A program made the position numbers and the translations under genes. Below the pieces are notes generated by a model, which ran no database searches, was not told the DNA's origin, and saw nothing but the letters and a program-made list of their open reading frames with translations. Positions 26,100 to 35,972 of a stretch of DNA of 64,000 nt are shown one piece after another (the first letter of the stretch is position 1; each line of letters begins with the position of its first letter). Source of the stretch: an uncultured Latescibacterota bacterium (lineage in GTDB: Bacteria > Latescibacterota > UBA2968); assembly GCA_958295785.1 (NCBI GenBank), contig OY282377.1, forward strand, positions 2,370,394 to 2,434,393, read 5' to 3'.

Positions 26100-27020
26100 T
26101 TATGGATCGCCCACGATTCTGACTTCTGCCTCTAGCTCGATATTGTGAACCCGAAAAACGCGATCTCGAACCCGCGCGATCAGCGCGAGCACATCATCGG
26201 CGCAATGCCCGCCGAGGTTGACCATAAAATTGGCGTGTATATCCGAAACTTCAACCGCGCCGACCGCCATGCCTTTACACCCTGCACTGTCGATGAGCGC
26301 GCCGGCAGAATGGCCCGGCGGATTCTTAAAAATGCACCCGGAACTGCGGTTCGACAGGGGTTGTGCGTGCTTGCGCTCTGCCAACATGCGATCCATGGTC
26401 GCGGCAATGACTTGGGGATCGCCTTCTCGGACGCGAAACCCGGCTTCGACAATGAGCAGATCCGCGGGCAAGTCCGCGTGCCGATAGCCAAAAGCAATGT
26501 CGGATTGCGCGAGAGAAATTTCCTCGCCCGTTTTGAGATCAATGCCGCGCAACCCCGTCAGATGATCCAGCGTTTCGCCGCCCCACGCGCCCGCATTGCC
26601 CCGAATCGCGCCGCCGATGCTGCCGGGAATCCCGCATCCAAATTCCAAACCGGTTTTGCCCGCGCGCTGGCATTGCCGCGCCACCCTTTGCGTGCTCGCG
26701 CCGGCTTGTGCGATGACCTCGTCATCCCCAATGTCAATTTGCCGCGCGCCCGCGGTGAGCGAAATGACCATGCCGCGAAACCCGCCGTCTCGCACCAGCG
26801 TATTCGTTCCTCCGCCCAGGGGAAAAATCGGAAGCCCTGCGTCTTTGATCAAAGGCACGGCGCGAGACAGGTCATCCAAATCGGCCGGTGCAAAAAAGAG
26901 ATCGCCCGCGCCGCCTAGGCCAAAGGTCGTGTGTTTGCCCAACGGCTCATCGCGCCTGAGTTTTCCCCGGCATCGCGCTTCGAGTTCTCGCGCGAGCAAA
27001 TCGCGTTGTACATCGCGCAT
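26100..27020 (-). CDS. murB: UDP-N-acetylmuramate dehydrogenase MurB
   Basis: A 306-residue FAD enzyme that reduces UDP-GlcNAc-enolpyruvate to UDP-MurNAc. Visible motifs are LGKHTTFGLGG, the FAD-binding PLGGGTNTLVRDGGFRGMVI, GIPGSIGGAIRGNAGAWGGE and SSGCIFKNP. Here the catalytic-serine region reads NRSSGCIFKNP and a late glutamate follows. The length fits the short type IIa enzymes of about 300 residues. ATG 27020 lies three bases after the murC stop. The longer frame upstream only overlaps murC. Confidence 0.95.
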   Translation of the reverse strand: MRDVQRDLLARELEARCRGKLRRDEPLGKHTTFGLGGAGDLFFAPADLDDLSRAVPLIKDAGLPIFPLGGGTNTLVRDGGFRGMVISLTAGARQIDIGDDEVIAQAGASTQRVARQCQRAGKTGLEFGCGIPGSIGGAIRGNAGAWGGETLDHLTGLRGIDLKTGEEISLAQSDIAFGYRHADLPADLLIVEAGFRVREGDPQVIAATMDRMLAERKHAQPLSNRSSGCIFKNPPGHSAGALIDSAGCKGMAVGAVEVSDIHANFMVNLGGHCADDVLALIARVRDRVFRVHNIELEAEVRIVGDP

Positions 27021-27022
27021 CG

Positions 27023-28384
27023 CTACATCTCTCGCAGAGTTTGATAAACATCGCCGGCGACCGTTTCGATATCGCCCGCCCCCATCACCACCAGCAAATC
27101 GCCCGTGTGCAACTCGCCCAACAGCGCGGTTTTCAATTCGCCCAATGTGGCCGCGTACTGCGCGCCGGAAATTTGATCCGCGAGCCATTGGCCGTCAACC
27201 CCCGCGATAGGTTCTTCGCGCGCGGGATAAATCTCGGTGATCCACACGCGATCCGCCCCTTGCAAGACCCGGGCAAAATCCCGGGCAAAATCCCGCGTGC
27301 GCGTGTACAAATGCGGTTGAAATGCCGCCACAATGCGCCCGTTCCATCCGCCTTTCGCAGCGTTTAGGGCAGCGGCAATTTCCGTGGGGTGATGGGCGTA
27401 ATCATCTACCACCACAATCCCCCGCGCCTCGCCGAGCACTTCAAACCGGCGATGCACCCCGCGAAATGCCTCGAGGCCCGCGCGCATGTCTGCCCAATCC
27501 AACCCCAGACTTCTGCCGACCCCTATCGCGATCAGCGCGTTGGTCACATTGTGCTCGCCCGGCACTTGCAGGCGCGCATGCCCCAACCGCGCATCCTTTT
27601 CAACCACGTCAAACGCCATGCCAAAACCGGCTTGTTCAACACCCCTTGCGCGCAACTCGCCCCTCGTCAGGCCGCAGGTGATTTTTTCAAAGCGGTCGTG
27701 GAGATCGAGCCTGCCCATCTCTGGCGCGTCTGCACACAACACCGCGCAGCCATCGTCTGGCAGGGCATTGATAAATCGTTCAAATGTCGCGCGAATATCG
27801 TCCATATCTCGGTAGCAATCGAGGTGATCCAGTTCCAGCGCGGTCACCGCCGCAATTTGGGGTTGCAAGGTCAAAAACGAACGGTCGTACTCATCGGCCT
27901 CCACCACCCAAAGCGTTCCCTCGCCCAAGCGCAATGCGGATTTTCTGCCCTGCATCACCCCGCCTATGAGCGCTGTCGGGTCGCATCCGGCGGCGATCAA
28001 CACCGTGGCGATCATCGCGGTTGTCGTGGTCTTGCCGTGCGTGCCCGCTATGCAGATCGTCGGGTGTGCCTGCGCGAGGTGCCCGAGCAACTCCGCGCGG
28101 CGCAACAGGGGAATGCCGCGTTTTCGCGCCGCGCGTCTTTCCGGGTTTTCGGCATCTGTCGCCGAGGTGTACACGACGCAATCGGCCTGGTGTACCGCAT
28201 GGGGCGCGTGTCCAATTTGGATGGGAATGCCGAGTTGGGCCAACCGCCGGGTAATCGGCGAGGCCTGGCGGTCAGAACCCGAAATGCGGCAGCCGCGCGC
28301 GGCGAGCAATTCGGCCAGCGCGCTCATGCCAATGCCGCCAATGCCGACAAAATGCACTCGGGTTCCAGCGTCGAATACAGCCAT
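27023..28384 (-). CDS. murC: UDP-N-acetylmuramate--L-alanine ligase MurC
   Basis: A 453-residue Mur ligase that adds L-Ala to UDP-MurNAc. N-terminal Rossmann domain VHFVGIGGIGMSALAELLAARG, ATP P-loop AGTHGKTTTTAM near residue 115, LELDHLDCY, and the C-terminal domain with VVDDYAHHPTEI. The start is ATG 28384; the open frame reaches a TTG at 28399 that would overlap ftsW. It follows ftsW directly, without murG between them, which is unusual for this cluster. Confidence 0.96.
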   Translation of the reverse strand: MAVFDAGTRVHFVGIGGIGMSALAELLAARGCRISGSDRQASPITRRLAQLGIPIQIGHAPHAVHQADCVVYTSATDAENPERRAARKRGIPLLRRAELLGHLAQAHPTICIAGTHGKTTTTAMIATVLIAAGCDPTALIGGVMQGRKSALRLGEGTLWVVEADEYDRSFLTLQPQIAAVTALELDHLDCYRDMDDIRATFERFINALPDDGCAVLCADAPEMGRLDLHDRFEKITCGLTRGELRARGVEQAGFGMAFDVVEKDARLGHARLQVPGEHNVTNALIAIGVGRSLGLDWADMRAGLEAFRGVHRRFEVLGEARGIVVVDDYAHHPTEIAAALNAAKGGWNGRIVAAFQPHLYTRTRDFARDFARVLQGADRVWITEIYPAREEPIAGVDGQWLADQISGAQYAATLGELKTALLGELHTGDLLVVMGAGDIETVAGDVYQTLREM

Positions 28385-28395
28385 ATTCAAATCGT

Positions 28396-29601
28396 TCAAC
28401 GCGGGGAAATGGTGAGATGATGCCGTCTGTACACCGCGTGCCGGGGAATGGCTTGCGATGGCTGCGGCGAGCGACGGGCGCTGTTTCGAGAACTCGCCCG
28501 ACCAATGCCAATCAAGACGCCCGTTGCAGCGAGCGTGAACATCAAGGCGGAACCACCGTAGCTGATAAAGGGAAGGGGAAGTCCCGTGACAGGCAGCAGC
28601 CCAGTCGCCACACCCATGTTCATCATGGCGTAAATCAAAATCATTATCGCAATGCCCGAAGCGAGCAAAAAGCCAAACGTATCGGGCGCCTTGCGGGCAA
28701 TGCGAAAGCCCAGCCGCCCAAAAATCAAAAACAAAATCAACACGAGCATCGTGCCGAGAAAACCGAGTTCTTCGCCCACGATGCTATACACGAAATCCGT
28801 ATGCGGTTCGGGCAAAAAGAAATACTTTTGCTGGCCCTGCCCCAACCCGGTGCCCCACACCCCGCCGCTGCCCAACGCGAGCAGGGATTGCGCCAAGTGA
28901 TAGCCCGTGTTTTGCACGTCATCGCCAGGCGCGATAAACGTCATCACGCGCTCGCGGCGATAGCCCAACACGAAAACGATCACGTACAAGAAGGGCAACA
29001 ACGCCGCGCCCGTCGCCATGAGATGGCGCGTCCGCACGCCGCCTAAGTAGAGCATCAACGCGCAGGTCATCCCTATCGCCAGGGCCGTGCCCAAATCGGG
29101 TTGCATCACGATCATCGCCATTGCCGTGCCGATCACCACCGCGTGCGGCGCATAGCCCGATTTGAACTTTGCGATCACTTCTTGCCGGCGCGTGAGGGAA
29201 TCGGCCAAGTAGAGGATCAGCGCCATCCGCATCATATCGGCGGGTTGAAATTGCCCGCCCGGCAATGGGATCCAGCGATAGGCGCCGCGCACCTTGCCAA
29301 TGCCCAAGACTTTGAGCACGAGCACCACCATCAAAAGCGCGAATCCCAGCAACAGCATCACCCGCGCGTACTTGCGCCACACCCGATAGTCGATGTGGAT
29401 CAGCACGACCATCGCGCCCAAACTGATGAGCGCGCGAATGGCCCAGCGCTTGAAAAAAAAATTGCCATTGTCAAACCGCAACTGCGCCAACCCGGAACTG
29501 GCGCTATACACCATCACCAAGCCAAAGCCCACGAGCATGACCACGGTGAGCAGCAGTGAAATCCAAGTTCGGTCATCTCGTTGTTCGTTCACAAGTGCCA
29601 T
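28396..29601 (-). CDS. ftsW: Peptidoglycan glycosyltransferase FtsW (SEDS family)
   Basis: The 401-residue polytopic SEDS protein has about ten membrane helices and signature segments: VMVYSASSG, FQPADMMRMALILYLAD, MQPDLGTALAIG (catalytic Asp region), ALGSGGVWGTGLGQGQQKYFFLPEPHTDFVYSIVGEELGF and ISYGGSALM. It polymerises septal glycan together with the class B PBP encoded upstream. The C-terminus is basic and Ser-rich. In typical clusters mraY and murD precede it and murG follows it; all are missing here. Confidence 0.96.
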   Translation of the reverse strand: MALVNEQRDDRTWISLLLTVVMLVGFGLVMVYSASSGLAQLRFDNGNFFFKRWAIRALISLGAMVVLIHIDYRVWRKYARVMLLLGFALLMVVLVLKVLGIGKVRGAYRWIPLPGGQFQPADMMRMALILYLADSLTRRQEVIAKFKSGYAPHAVVIGTAMAMIVMQPDLGTALAIGMTCALMLYLGGVRTRHLMATGAALLPFLYVIVFVLGYRRERVMTFIAPGDDVQNTGYHLAQSLLALGSGGVWGTGLGQGQQKYFFLPEPHTDFVYSIVGEELGFLGTMLVLILFLIFGRLGFRIARKAPDTFGFLLASGIAIMILIYAMMNMGVATGLLPVTGLPLPFISYGGSALMFTLAATGVLIGIGRASSRNSARRSPQPSQAIPRHAVYRRHHLTISPR

Positions 29602-29693
29602 AATATAAATCAGTGGTTAGTGGTTATCTGAAAAGGTCATCGCAGGGACAGGCCCCCGTGCCTGTCTTTTCGCGTCTTTCGCAGTTTATGCGT
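29602..29693. repeat. Short gap murF-ftsW with repeat copies
   Basis: Only 92 bases separate murF from ftsW, where mraY and murD usually reside. The gap holds a variant of the GC-rich repeat (AGGGACAGGCCCCCGTGCC, 29644-29662) and a CAGTGGTTAGTGGTTAT motif that recurs in other intergenic regions. Confidence 0.6.
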
Positions 29694-31064
29694 TCATCCA
29701 AACCCCAGCGCGGAGACGATGCCTTCCATTGCAATGCCGCGCGAGCCTTTGACGAGCATGCAATCCCCGGGCTTCAAATACGCCCGCAAGGCCCCGGTCA
29801 ACGCATCCCTATCCTCATAAGCCCACGCTTGGGCCATGCCCGCTTCGCGCCCGCCTTCGACCACCAAAGATGCCATAGTGCCCAGCGCGAACAAGGCATC
29901 GATTTGCCGATAGCCCGCTTCGCGTCCCAAATCGCGGTGGGCATCGCGGGTCATCTCTCCCAATTCTCGCATATCGCCGACCACAGCGACCCGCCTGCCC
30001 AACACCTCGATGTGCGACAGGGCCTCCAGCGCGACCCGCATAGACGCGGGATTGGCATTGTACGCGTCGTTGATCATCCGAATCCCATCGCGTTCCAGCA
30101 CCTGACTTCGCAATGTGGTCGGTGTAAAATTTGCGAGCGCGTCGGCCGCCTCTGCTATGGGCACCTCGAGCGCCCAACCCGCGGCTGCGGCCATCAGCGC
30201 GTTGTACACATTGTGCATGCCCGGAATGGGCAAAGAAAAAGAATGGCCCCGCAGAGAGAAATGGCCCAAGCCCTTCCGGTCCAGTTTGAGTCCCTCCCCA
30301 CGAAACTGACATATCTGCTCGATGCCAATGCCCAGGAGTCTCCCCTTAACATTTGCTCTCTCCTTGAACAAAAACGGATCATCGAGATTCAAGATAGCCA
30401 TTGAGGACTCATCCAGATAGTCCAGAAGTTCCCCTTTGGCTTTTGCCACACCCTCTACAGAGCCAAAAAATTCAATATGTGCGGGGCCGATGTTGGTGAT
30501 CATGCCCATCGTCGGTTGTGCAATCTCGCACAAATAGCGCATGCCCCCGCGTTCGCTAATGCCCATTTCGATGACTGCCACATCGCATTGTGCGGACAAA
30601 TTGCACAGCGTGAGCGGCAAGCCGAGCCTGTTGTTGCGATTGCCCTGCGTTGCCAAAACCCGGTACCGCGTGCTCAAAACCGCCGACACCATATCCTTAG
30701 TCGTGGTCTTGCCATTGCTCCCGGTAATGCCGATTATGGGAATGTCGAACCGCCTGCGATACATCCGCGCCAAATCGCCCAAGGCCAAATCCGGCGCATT
30801 GACCGCGATCACATCGCCGGGCGATTTTCGCGCTGCAACCCACTGCTTGCCGACCACTGCCGCGCACGCGCCGGATGCCAATGCCGAGTCGATAAATTGG
30901 TGACCGTCCACCCGTTCGCCGGGCAGGGCAAAGAAAATATCCCCCGGTTTGAGCGCGCGCGTGTCGATGCCGACCCCGGTGGGCACGACACCGGCGGGAT
31001 CGCGCCTGCCCAGCCAGCGCCCTTGCACTGCATCGATCACGTCTGATAGGATTAAACCTTCCAT
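29694..31064 (-). CDS. murF: UDP-N-acetylmuramoyl-tripeptide--D-Ala-D-Ala ligase MurF
   Basis: The 456-residue ligase adds D-Ala-D-Ala to the UDP-MurNAc-tripeptide. N-terminal domain with GVGIDTRALKPGDIFFALPGERVDGHQF, ATP-binding ITGSNGKTTTKDMV near residue 110, VIEMGISERGGM, NIGPAHIEFFGS, the C-terminal domain NDAYNANPASMRVALE and VVGDMRELGE. It overlaps the end of murE by 13 bases, which indicates a shared transcript. Confidence 0.96.
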   Translation of the reverse strand: MEGLILSDVIDAVQGRWLGRRDPAGVVPTGVGIDTRALKPGDIFFALPGERVDGHQFIDSALASGACAAVVGKQWVAARKSPGDVIAVNAPDLALGDLARMYRRRFDIPIIGITGSNGKTTTKDMVSAVLSTRYRVLATQGNRNNRLGLPLTLCNLSAQCDVAVIEMGISERGGMRYLCEIAQPTMGMITNIGPAHIEFFGSVEGVAKAKGELLDYLDESSMAILNLDDPFLFKERANVKGRLLGIGIEQICQFRGEGLKLDRKGLGHFSLRGHSFSLPIPGMHNVYNALMAAAAGWALEVPIAEAADALANFTPTTLRSQVLERDGIRMINDAYNANPASMRVALEALSHIEVLGRRVAVVGDMRELGEMTRDAHRDLGREAGYRQIDALFALGTMASLVVEGGREAGMAQAWAYEDRDALTGALRAYLKPGDCMLVKGSRGIAMEGIVSALGFG

Positions 31065-32497
31065 CGCAATATTTCCCGTGCAACTTCGCGGTCGTCAAAT
31101 GGGGTCTTGACCCCGTGAACTTCCTGATAATTTTCGTGCCCCTTGCCCGCAATGAGGACGAGGTCGCCCGCCCGCGCCACGGCAATGGCCTTTTCAATGG
31201 CCCGCCGCCGGTCCGGTTCAACGAGGTGCGGCGCCTTGTCCACGCCGGGCAAAATATCGGCAATAATCGCGTCCGGGTCTTCCGTGCGCGGGTTGTCCGA
31301 CGTCACCACCGACAAATCCGCCCATTGCGCGGCCAACGCGCCCATTGTGGGGCGCTTGCCCCGGTCGCGGTCGCCGCCGCAGCCAAACACGCAAATCAAC
31401 CGCCCATCGGCATAAGCGCGCGCGGTTTGCAACACGTTTTTCAAGCCATCTGGCGCGTGGGCATAATCGACAAATACGCCAAAATCCTGACCGCAATCAA
31501 TGCCTTCAAACCGCCCCGGCACGCGAACCTCGCGCAAGGCATCCGCGATGAGCGGGGGATCGATCCCCAACGCGAGGCCCGCGCTGACGGCGGCTGCGGC
31601 ATTGTAAAACTGAAACTCGCCCCGCAGCGCGAGTTCCAAATCCATCTCGCCAACCGGCGTTTGCAAACAGAGCCGCGTGCCGCGACGCGACGTCTGCCCA
31701 TCCACAATCCGCACTGTCGCATCGCTTGATCGCCCATAACGCCACAATCGCGCCGAACATTTTTCTATCAATGCTCCGCACGCCTCATCGTCCGCATTGA
31801 CTATCGCGTAAGCCTCTGGCCGCAGATCGTCAAAAAGCCGCGCCTTGGCCGCCAAATACGCGCTCGGCGTGTCGTGATAATCCAGATGATCGCGCGTCAA
31901 ATTGGTGAACGCGGCCGCGGCGTAATCGATGCCCAACACGCGATTTTGCGAAAGCCCGTGCGAAGTCACTTCCATCACTGCCGACTGGCACCCCGCATCG
32001 ACCATTGCGCGAAACATGCGGTGCAGATCGTGCGCTTGCGGCGTGGAATTATTCGACTCCTCGCGTTCTGCGCCCAAGCGGTGTTCAATGGTGCCGATCA
32101 ACCCCGGCATAAGCTCGGCCGCGGCGAGCACTGCGTAAATGAGATACGCGGTCGACGTTTTGCCATTGGTGCCCGTCACGCCGATCATTTGCAGCGCATC
32201 GCTTGGACAGCCGTAAAACCTGCGGGCCATGTGCGCGAGTGCGCGATGCGTGTCGGTCGTTTGTACAAACGCCGCGTCGCCCGCATCGACCTCGCGCTCG
32301 GCAACAACGGCGCCCGCGCCCGCCCGAACCGCCTGCGGAACAAAGGGGTGCCTGTCCGCGAAATCCACATCGGCACTGAGCGCGACAAATACGTCACCTT
32401 CTCGCACGCGCCCCGAGTGCGTTGCAATGCCCCCGATAGCGGGATTGCCTCCGCAGGCGTGATGCGGTATATCGACCAACAAATCGCGCAGGCGCAT
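31052..32497 (-). CDS. murE: UDP-N-acetylmuramoyl-tripeptide synthetase MurE (meso-DAP type)
   Basis: The 481-residue ligase has TGTNGKTSTAYLIYAVL (P-loop), the NNSTPQAHDLHRMF substrate loop and EVTSHGLSQNRV. It also has SDNPRTEDP near residue 400; DNPR is the meso-diaminopimelate recognition motif. This suggests a Gram-negative-type stem peptide. ATG 32497 lies five bases after the ftsI stop; the frame upstream would overlap ftsI. Confidence 0.96.
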   Translation of the reverse strand: MRLRDLLVDIPHHACGGNPAIGGIATHSGRVREGDVFVALSADVDFADRHPFVPQAVRAGAGAVVAEREVDAGDAAFVQTTDTHRALAHMARRFYGCPSDALQMIGVTGTNGKTSTAYLIYAVLAAAELMPGLIGTIEHRLGAEREESNNSTPQAHDLHRMFRAMVDAGCQSAVMEVTSHGLSQNRVLGIDYAAAAFTNLTRDHLDYHDTPSAYLAAKARLFDDLRPEAYAIVNADDEACGALIEKCSARLWRYGRSSDATVRIVDGQTSRRGTRLCLQTPVGEMDLELALRGEFQFYNAAAAVSAGLALGIDPPLIADALREVRVPGRFEGIDCGQDFGVFVDYAHAPDGLKNVLQTARAYADGRLICVFGCGGDRDRGKRPTMGALAAQWADLSVVTSDNPRTEDPDAIIADILPGVDKAPHLVEPDRRRAIEKAIAVARAGDLVLIAGKGHENYQEVHGVKTPFDDREVAREILRWKV

Positions 32498-32501
32498 GGC
32501 T

Positions 32502-34574
32502 CTAACTTTCGCGTTTGCATTCAACCTCGCACACGGTTCCCATTTGCACGGGAACCCCCGGTTCGGGCGACTGCACGGTGACCCGGCCGCTGCCCGAAAT
32601 TTTGATCTGAAGCCCCAACTGCGTCAATTGTGCGACCGCTTGCCGCAAGGGCGCCCCGCGCACATCGGGCATGTAAAGCGATTTTGCATTCTCGTCGCGC
32701 CGACCGGTGGTCGCAGACGACAAAAACAGGGAAACGCTGTTTTCCGCAACATCGACGTGCTGCCCCACAACCCGGTCGCCCTCGCCCGCGATGTGATAGG
32801 CCATGCCCAAGCGTTTGAGGGCATCGGTCGCGGCTTTGCGCGATAGGCCCACCAAGTGAATATCCGCGCGCACAGGCGGCGGGGGTTGTTCTTCGACCAA
32901 GGGCGCGCTGTGGCGCAACGGGGCTTGGCGCAGGCTCAAAATTCGCTGCACAATGCGGCTAAAAACAGGGGCGGCCACCATACTCGCCCAGTGGATATCT
33001 TTGGGACTGTCTATGGCAACCAAACACAGCAATTTGGGGCGTTCAACCGGCAAAAATCCCACAAAAGACGTGATATAGCGATCCGGGTCATACCCCGGTT
33101 GCCCCTCTTTGACTTGCTGTGCGGTGCCGGTTTTTCCGGCGACCCGATAGCCGGGGATGCGCGCGTTTTTGCCCGTGCCGCGCGCGACAACGCCCTCGAG
33201 TATACCGGCGAGCGTGCGCGCTGTTTCGGGCGATATCACCCGCCTTATCGCTTTGGGCGCGCCTTCTTTGACTGTCGAGGCCCCTTCACGAGACGCTTTG
33301 ACGAAAATGCGCGGGGTCATCAACCGCCCGCCATTGGCTATCGCGCTGTATGCAGCGGCGACTTGAAGCGCGGTCGTAGCGATCTCTTGCCCGATGGCAA
33401 TGGTTTCCAGCGAGCGATTGGACCACGCATCGGGATGCCGCAATTGGCCCGCGACCTCGCCCGGCAAATCCACGCCCGTTTTGGCGCCAAAGCCAAACAA
33501 GCGCATCTGCCGAAACAAGGGGCCTTTGTCCAGTTTGCGCGCAATTTTAATCGTGCCGATGTTGCTCGATTCTTCCATCACTTCTCGCACGCTCAGCCAG
33601 CCGCTCGGGTGCGAGTCGCGGATCACCTTGCCGCCCGCGACGGGCAATTGCCCGTTTTCACAGAAAATTTTGTCTTTGGGATCGACCAGTCCCGCCTCGA
33701 GCGCGGCGGCAAAAGCCACGACCTTAAATGTGGAGCCCGGCTCGAACTGGTCGGTCACGGCGCGGTTGCGCCGCACCCAAAGCTCTGATTTTGAAAACGC
33801 ATTTGGATCGTAATAGGGCGCGTTTGCCAGGGCCAAAATATCGCCCGTCCGCGGGTCCATCACAATGGCAACACCGCTCTTGGCGTCGAACTTTTCCATC
33901 CCCTTGAGGAGCTCTTCCTCTGCAATGGCCTGATAATCCGCATCGAGGGTCAACGTCAAATCATCGCCATTTTTCGGCATCTGCCGAACCGCGCCCAAGG
34001 TGCTGATCATCTGCCCGCGCGCATCCACGCGCACGGACAACTCGCCCGCCTTGCCCCTTAAGAGCGGGTCAAACGCGCGCTCGATGCCCTCGATGCCCCG
34101 ACCATCGGTATCGGTATATCCCAACACCTGACCGGCCAAAAACCCCATGGGATAACTGCGCCGCATCTCGACAATGCGCCCAATGCCCTCTGGCAATTCT
34201 TCGGGAGACGGCGCGTCGATGACGTGGCGTGCGAGCCACACAAAAGAGCGCGAGCGGTCGATCTTTTTGAGGAGGGCTGCTTCATCCCGCCCGGATCGCT
34301 GAGAAAATTGCACGGCGATTTGGCGCATGCTGTCTCTGTCGGATATTCGATTGAGAAAGAACGATTGGGATTCGAGATTGGTCGCCAACACGCGCCCGCG
34401 CCGATCAAAAACGCGCCCTCTGATGGCTTGCAAAACCCGTTTCTTGACGTGCTGGCTACGCGCCTGATCAGCGTAAACATCGACCGACCAGACCTGCAAA
34501 GACGCCAGCCGAAACGCCAAGATCAGCGCGAAGCCCACGCCGCACAGCGCGATTATTTTTAAGCGCGTATCCAT
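32502..34574 (-). CDS. ftsI: Class B penicillin-binding protein FtsI/PBP3-like with PASTA domains
   Basis: A 690-residue bitopic transpeptidase: N-terminal membrane helix (IIALCGVGFALILAFRLASLQV) and PBP dimerisation domain (RGRVFDRRGRVLATN). The transpeptidase domain has STFK with Ser281, SSN near 340 and KTGTAQQ near 480. Two C-terminal PASTA domains follow (ending GVPVQMGTVCEVECKRES). PASTA repeats on the division PBP are usual in Gram-positives and in several FCB and other deep-branching lineages, but not in Enterobacteria. It cross-links septal peptidoglycan with FtsW. Confidence 0.93.
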   Translation of the reverse strand: MDTRLKIIALCGVGFALILAFRLASLQVWSVDVYADQARSQHVKKRVLQAIRGRVFDRRGRVLATNLESQSFFLNRISDRDSMRQIAVQFSQRSGRDEAALLKKIDRSRSFVWLARHVIDAPSPEELPEGIGRIVEMRRSYPMGFLAGQVLGYTDTDGRGIEGIERAFDPLLRGKAGELSVRVDARGQMISTLGAVRQMPKNGDDLTLTLDADYQAIAEEELLKGMEKFDAKSGVAIVMDPRTGDILALANAPYYDPNAFSKSELWVRRNRAVTDQFEPGSTFKVVAFAAALEAGLVDPKDKIFCENGQLPVAGGKVIRDSHPSGWLSVREVMEESSNIGTIKIARKLDKGPLFRQMRLFGFGAKTGVDLPGEVAGQLRHPDAWSNRSLETIAIGQEIATTALQVAAAYSAIANGGRLMTPRIFVKASREGASTVKEGAPKAIRRVISPETARTLAGILEGVVARGTGKNARIPGYRVAGKTGTAQQVKEGQPGYDPDRYITSFVGFLPVERPKLLCLVAIDSPKDIHWASMVAAPVFSRIVQRILSLRQAPLRHSAPLVEEQPPPPVRADIHLVGLSRKAATDALKRLGMAYHIAGEGDRVVGQHVDVAENSVSLFLSSATTGRRDENAKSLYMPDVRGAPLRQAVAQLTQLGLQIKISGSGRVTVQSPEPGVPVQMGTVCEVECKRES

Positions 34575-34579
34575 AAAAT

Positions 34580-34927
34580 TTACCTACTCAAATACAAATT
34601 CCTCGGCGGCTCAGTTGGAAACACCATGCCCAATTCCCGGACCGCGATATCGCGGATGCGATTGCTCTGCTTCAACCCCGCTGTGCGCGCCATGAGACGC
34701 TCTTGCCGGTGCAAAAGGGTTTTGCGCTCTGCGCGCAACCGATCGATCTCCCGGCCCTGTTTCAGGGTTTGCACATGCCCCCACATATAAATCAACAAGC
34801 CAGCAACGAGGAGAATCACGGACAAAAGTCCAGAGCGGTAAATTCCCCACGGCTGGCGCGGTTCGGGATTGGGGGACTTAGACGCGCTGTCGCGCTTTGT
34901 TTTTCGAATGGCTTTATCTGATTTCAC
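34580..34927 (-). CDS. ftsL: Cell division protein FtsL
   Basis: A 115-residue bitopic protein: basic cytoplasmic tail, one helix (GLLSVILLVAGLLIYMWGH), then a leucine-rich coiled coil (EIDRLRAERKTLLHRQERL) and NRIRDIAVRELGMVFP, the usual FtsL ending. The start is GTG 34927, overlapping the rsmH TGA by four bases, with GAGGA eight bases upstream. Longer frames overlap rsmH by up to 170 bases without a ribosome site. Its position between rsmH and ftsI supports the call. Confidence 0.88.
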   Translation of the reverse strand: MKSDKAIRKTKRDSASKSPNPEPRQPWGIYRSGLLSVILLVAGLLIYMWGHVQTLKQGREIDRLRAERKTLLHRQERLMARTAGLKQSNRIRDIAVRELGMVFPTEPPRNLYLSR

Positions 34928-35898
34928 AGCCGAGTTCCTCGATGGCATACCCATGTCTGTGCGGAAATATCGAGACGCTGTGCCACGCGAAAGGCCGCGC
35001 TGCGCGCTCGGGGGTTTTGGGCGATTTCCGCTGCGTCTGGCCGAAGGGGGCGCCGCGTTGGCACGGTCAATACGGGATGGCGGTCGCAAGCACACACGGG
35101 CAGATCAACAGGCCCAATACAATCGCGCGTGCCCCGTTCAAAAACCCGTTTGACTGCGCGGTGTTCCAATCCGTGATAAGACAAAACGCCAACGCGCCCG
35201 CCGGGTTGAAGCAAATCAACCGCTGTTTGGAGCGCGTCTTCGAGATGGGTCAATTCGTCATTGATTTCAATGCGGAGGGCCTGAAAAACCCGCGCGAGTG
35301 TTTTGCGCTTTTGAGGCCCCCAGCTGTGCCGCGCAATCACACGGGCCAAATCGCCCGTGCGGGCAAGCGGTCTGTTGTCGCAAATTGCGCGGGCAATGCG
35401 CGTTGCCGCGCGTTCTTCGCCATAAATTTTGATGATGCGGGTCAAGTCTTGTTGCGAATACGAATTGACCACGTCGCGGGCCGTGCATTTTGCATCTGGG
35501 CCCATTCGCATATCGAGCGGGCCATCTCGCTGAAAACTGAACCCGCGATCCGCATTATCGATCTGGTGAGACGAAACGCCCAAATCGAACAAAATACCCG
35601 CGATAGACGCGATGCCCTGATCGGCCAAAATACGGCGGAGATTCCAAAAAGGTGCTCGCACCACACAAACCCGACCTGCAAACGCGCTCAGGCGGTTGGT
35701 CGCAACTTCGATGGCACTGGGATCGCGGTCAATGCCGATCAATTTGCCAAACTCTCCCAACCTCTCGAGCACCCGTTCGGCGTGCCCACCCCCGCCCAAA
35801 GTGGCATCGATATATGTTCCATTGGGGTCGGTTACGAGGTGTTTTGACACGGCTGACCCCAAAATAGGGACGTGATACGCCGGAGCTTTGTGGTGCAT
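34924..35898 (-). CDS. rsmH: 16S rRNA (cytosine1402-N4)-methyltransferase RsmH
   Basis: The 324-residue SAM-dependent methyltransferase (MraW) has HVPILGSAVSKHL, TYIDATLGGGGHAERVL (SAM motif I), LFDLGVSSHQID, GPLDMRMGP and VLSYHGLEHRAVKRVF. It methylates C1402 in the ribosomal decoding centre. It is the second gene of the dcw cluster. The usual S-hydroxyl residue of LSYHSLEDR is changed to YHGLEHR, a small deviation in a conserved motif. Confidence 0.95.
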   Translation of the reverse strand: MHHKAPAYHVPILGSAVSKHLVTDPNGTYIDATLGGGGHAERVLERLGEFGKLIGIDRDPSAIEVATNRLSAFAGRVCVVRAPFWNLRRILADQGIASIAGILFDLGVSSHQIDNADRGFSFQRDGPLDMRMGPDAKCTARDVVNSYSQQDLTRIIKIYGEERAATRIARAICDNRPLARTGDLARVIARHSWGPQKRKTLARVFQALRIEINDELTHLEDALQTAVDLLQPGGRVGVLSYHGLEHRAVKRVFERGTRDCIGPVDLPVCACDRHPVLTVPTRRPLRPDAAEIAQNPRARSAAFRVAQRLDISAQTWVCHRGTRL

Positions 35899-35972
35899 AA
35901 CGCATTGTTTTTTTTAGGCTAGTCGAATATGCGAATATTTATTCTGCATATTTATTCTACATTTCGGAATAT

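Noticed and set aside
27389-28420. + strand frame opposite murC
   Set aside because: Antisense to a well-conserved Mur ligase; no motif or ribosome site.
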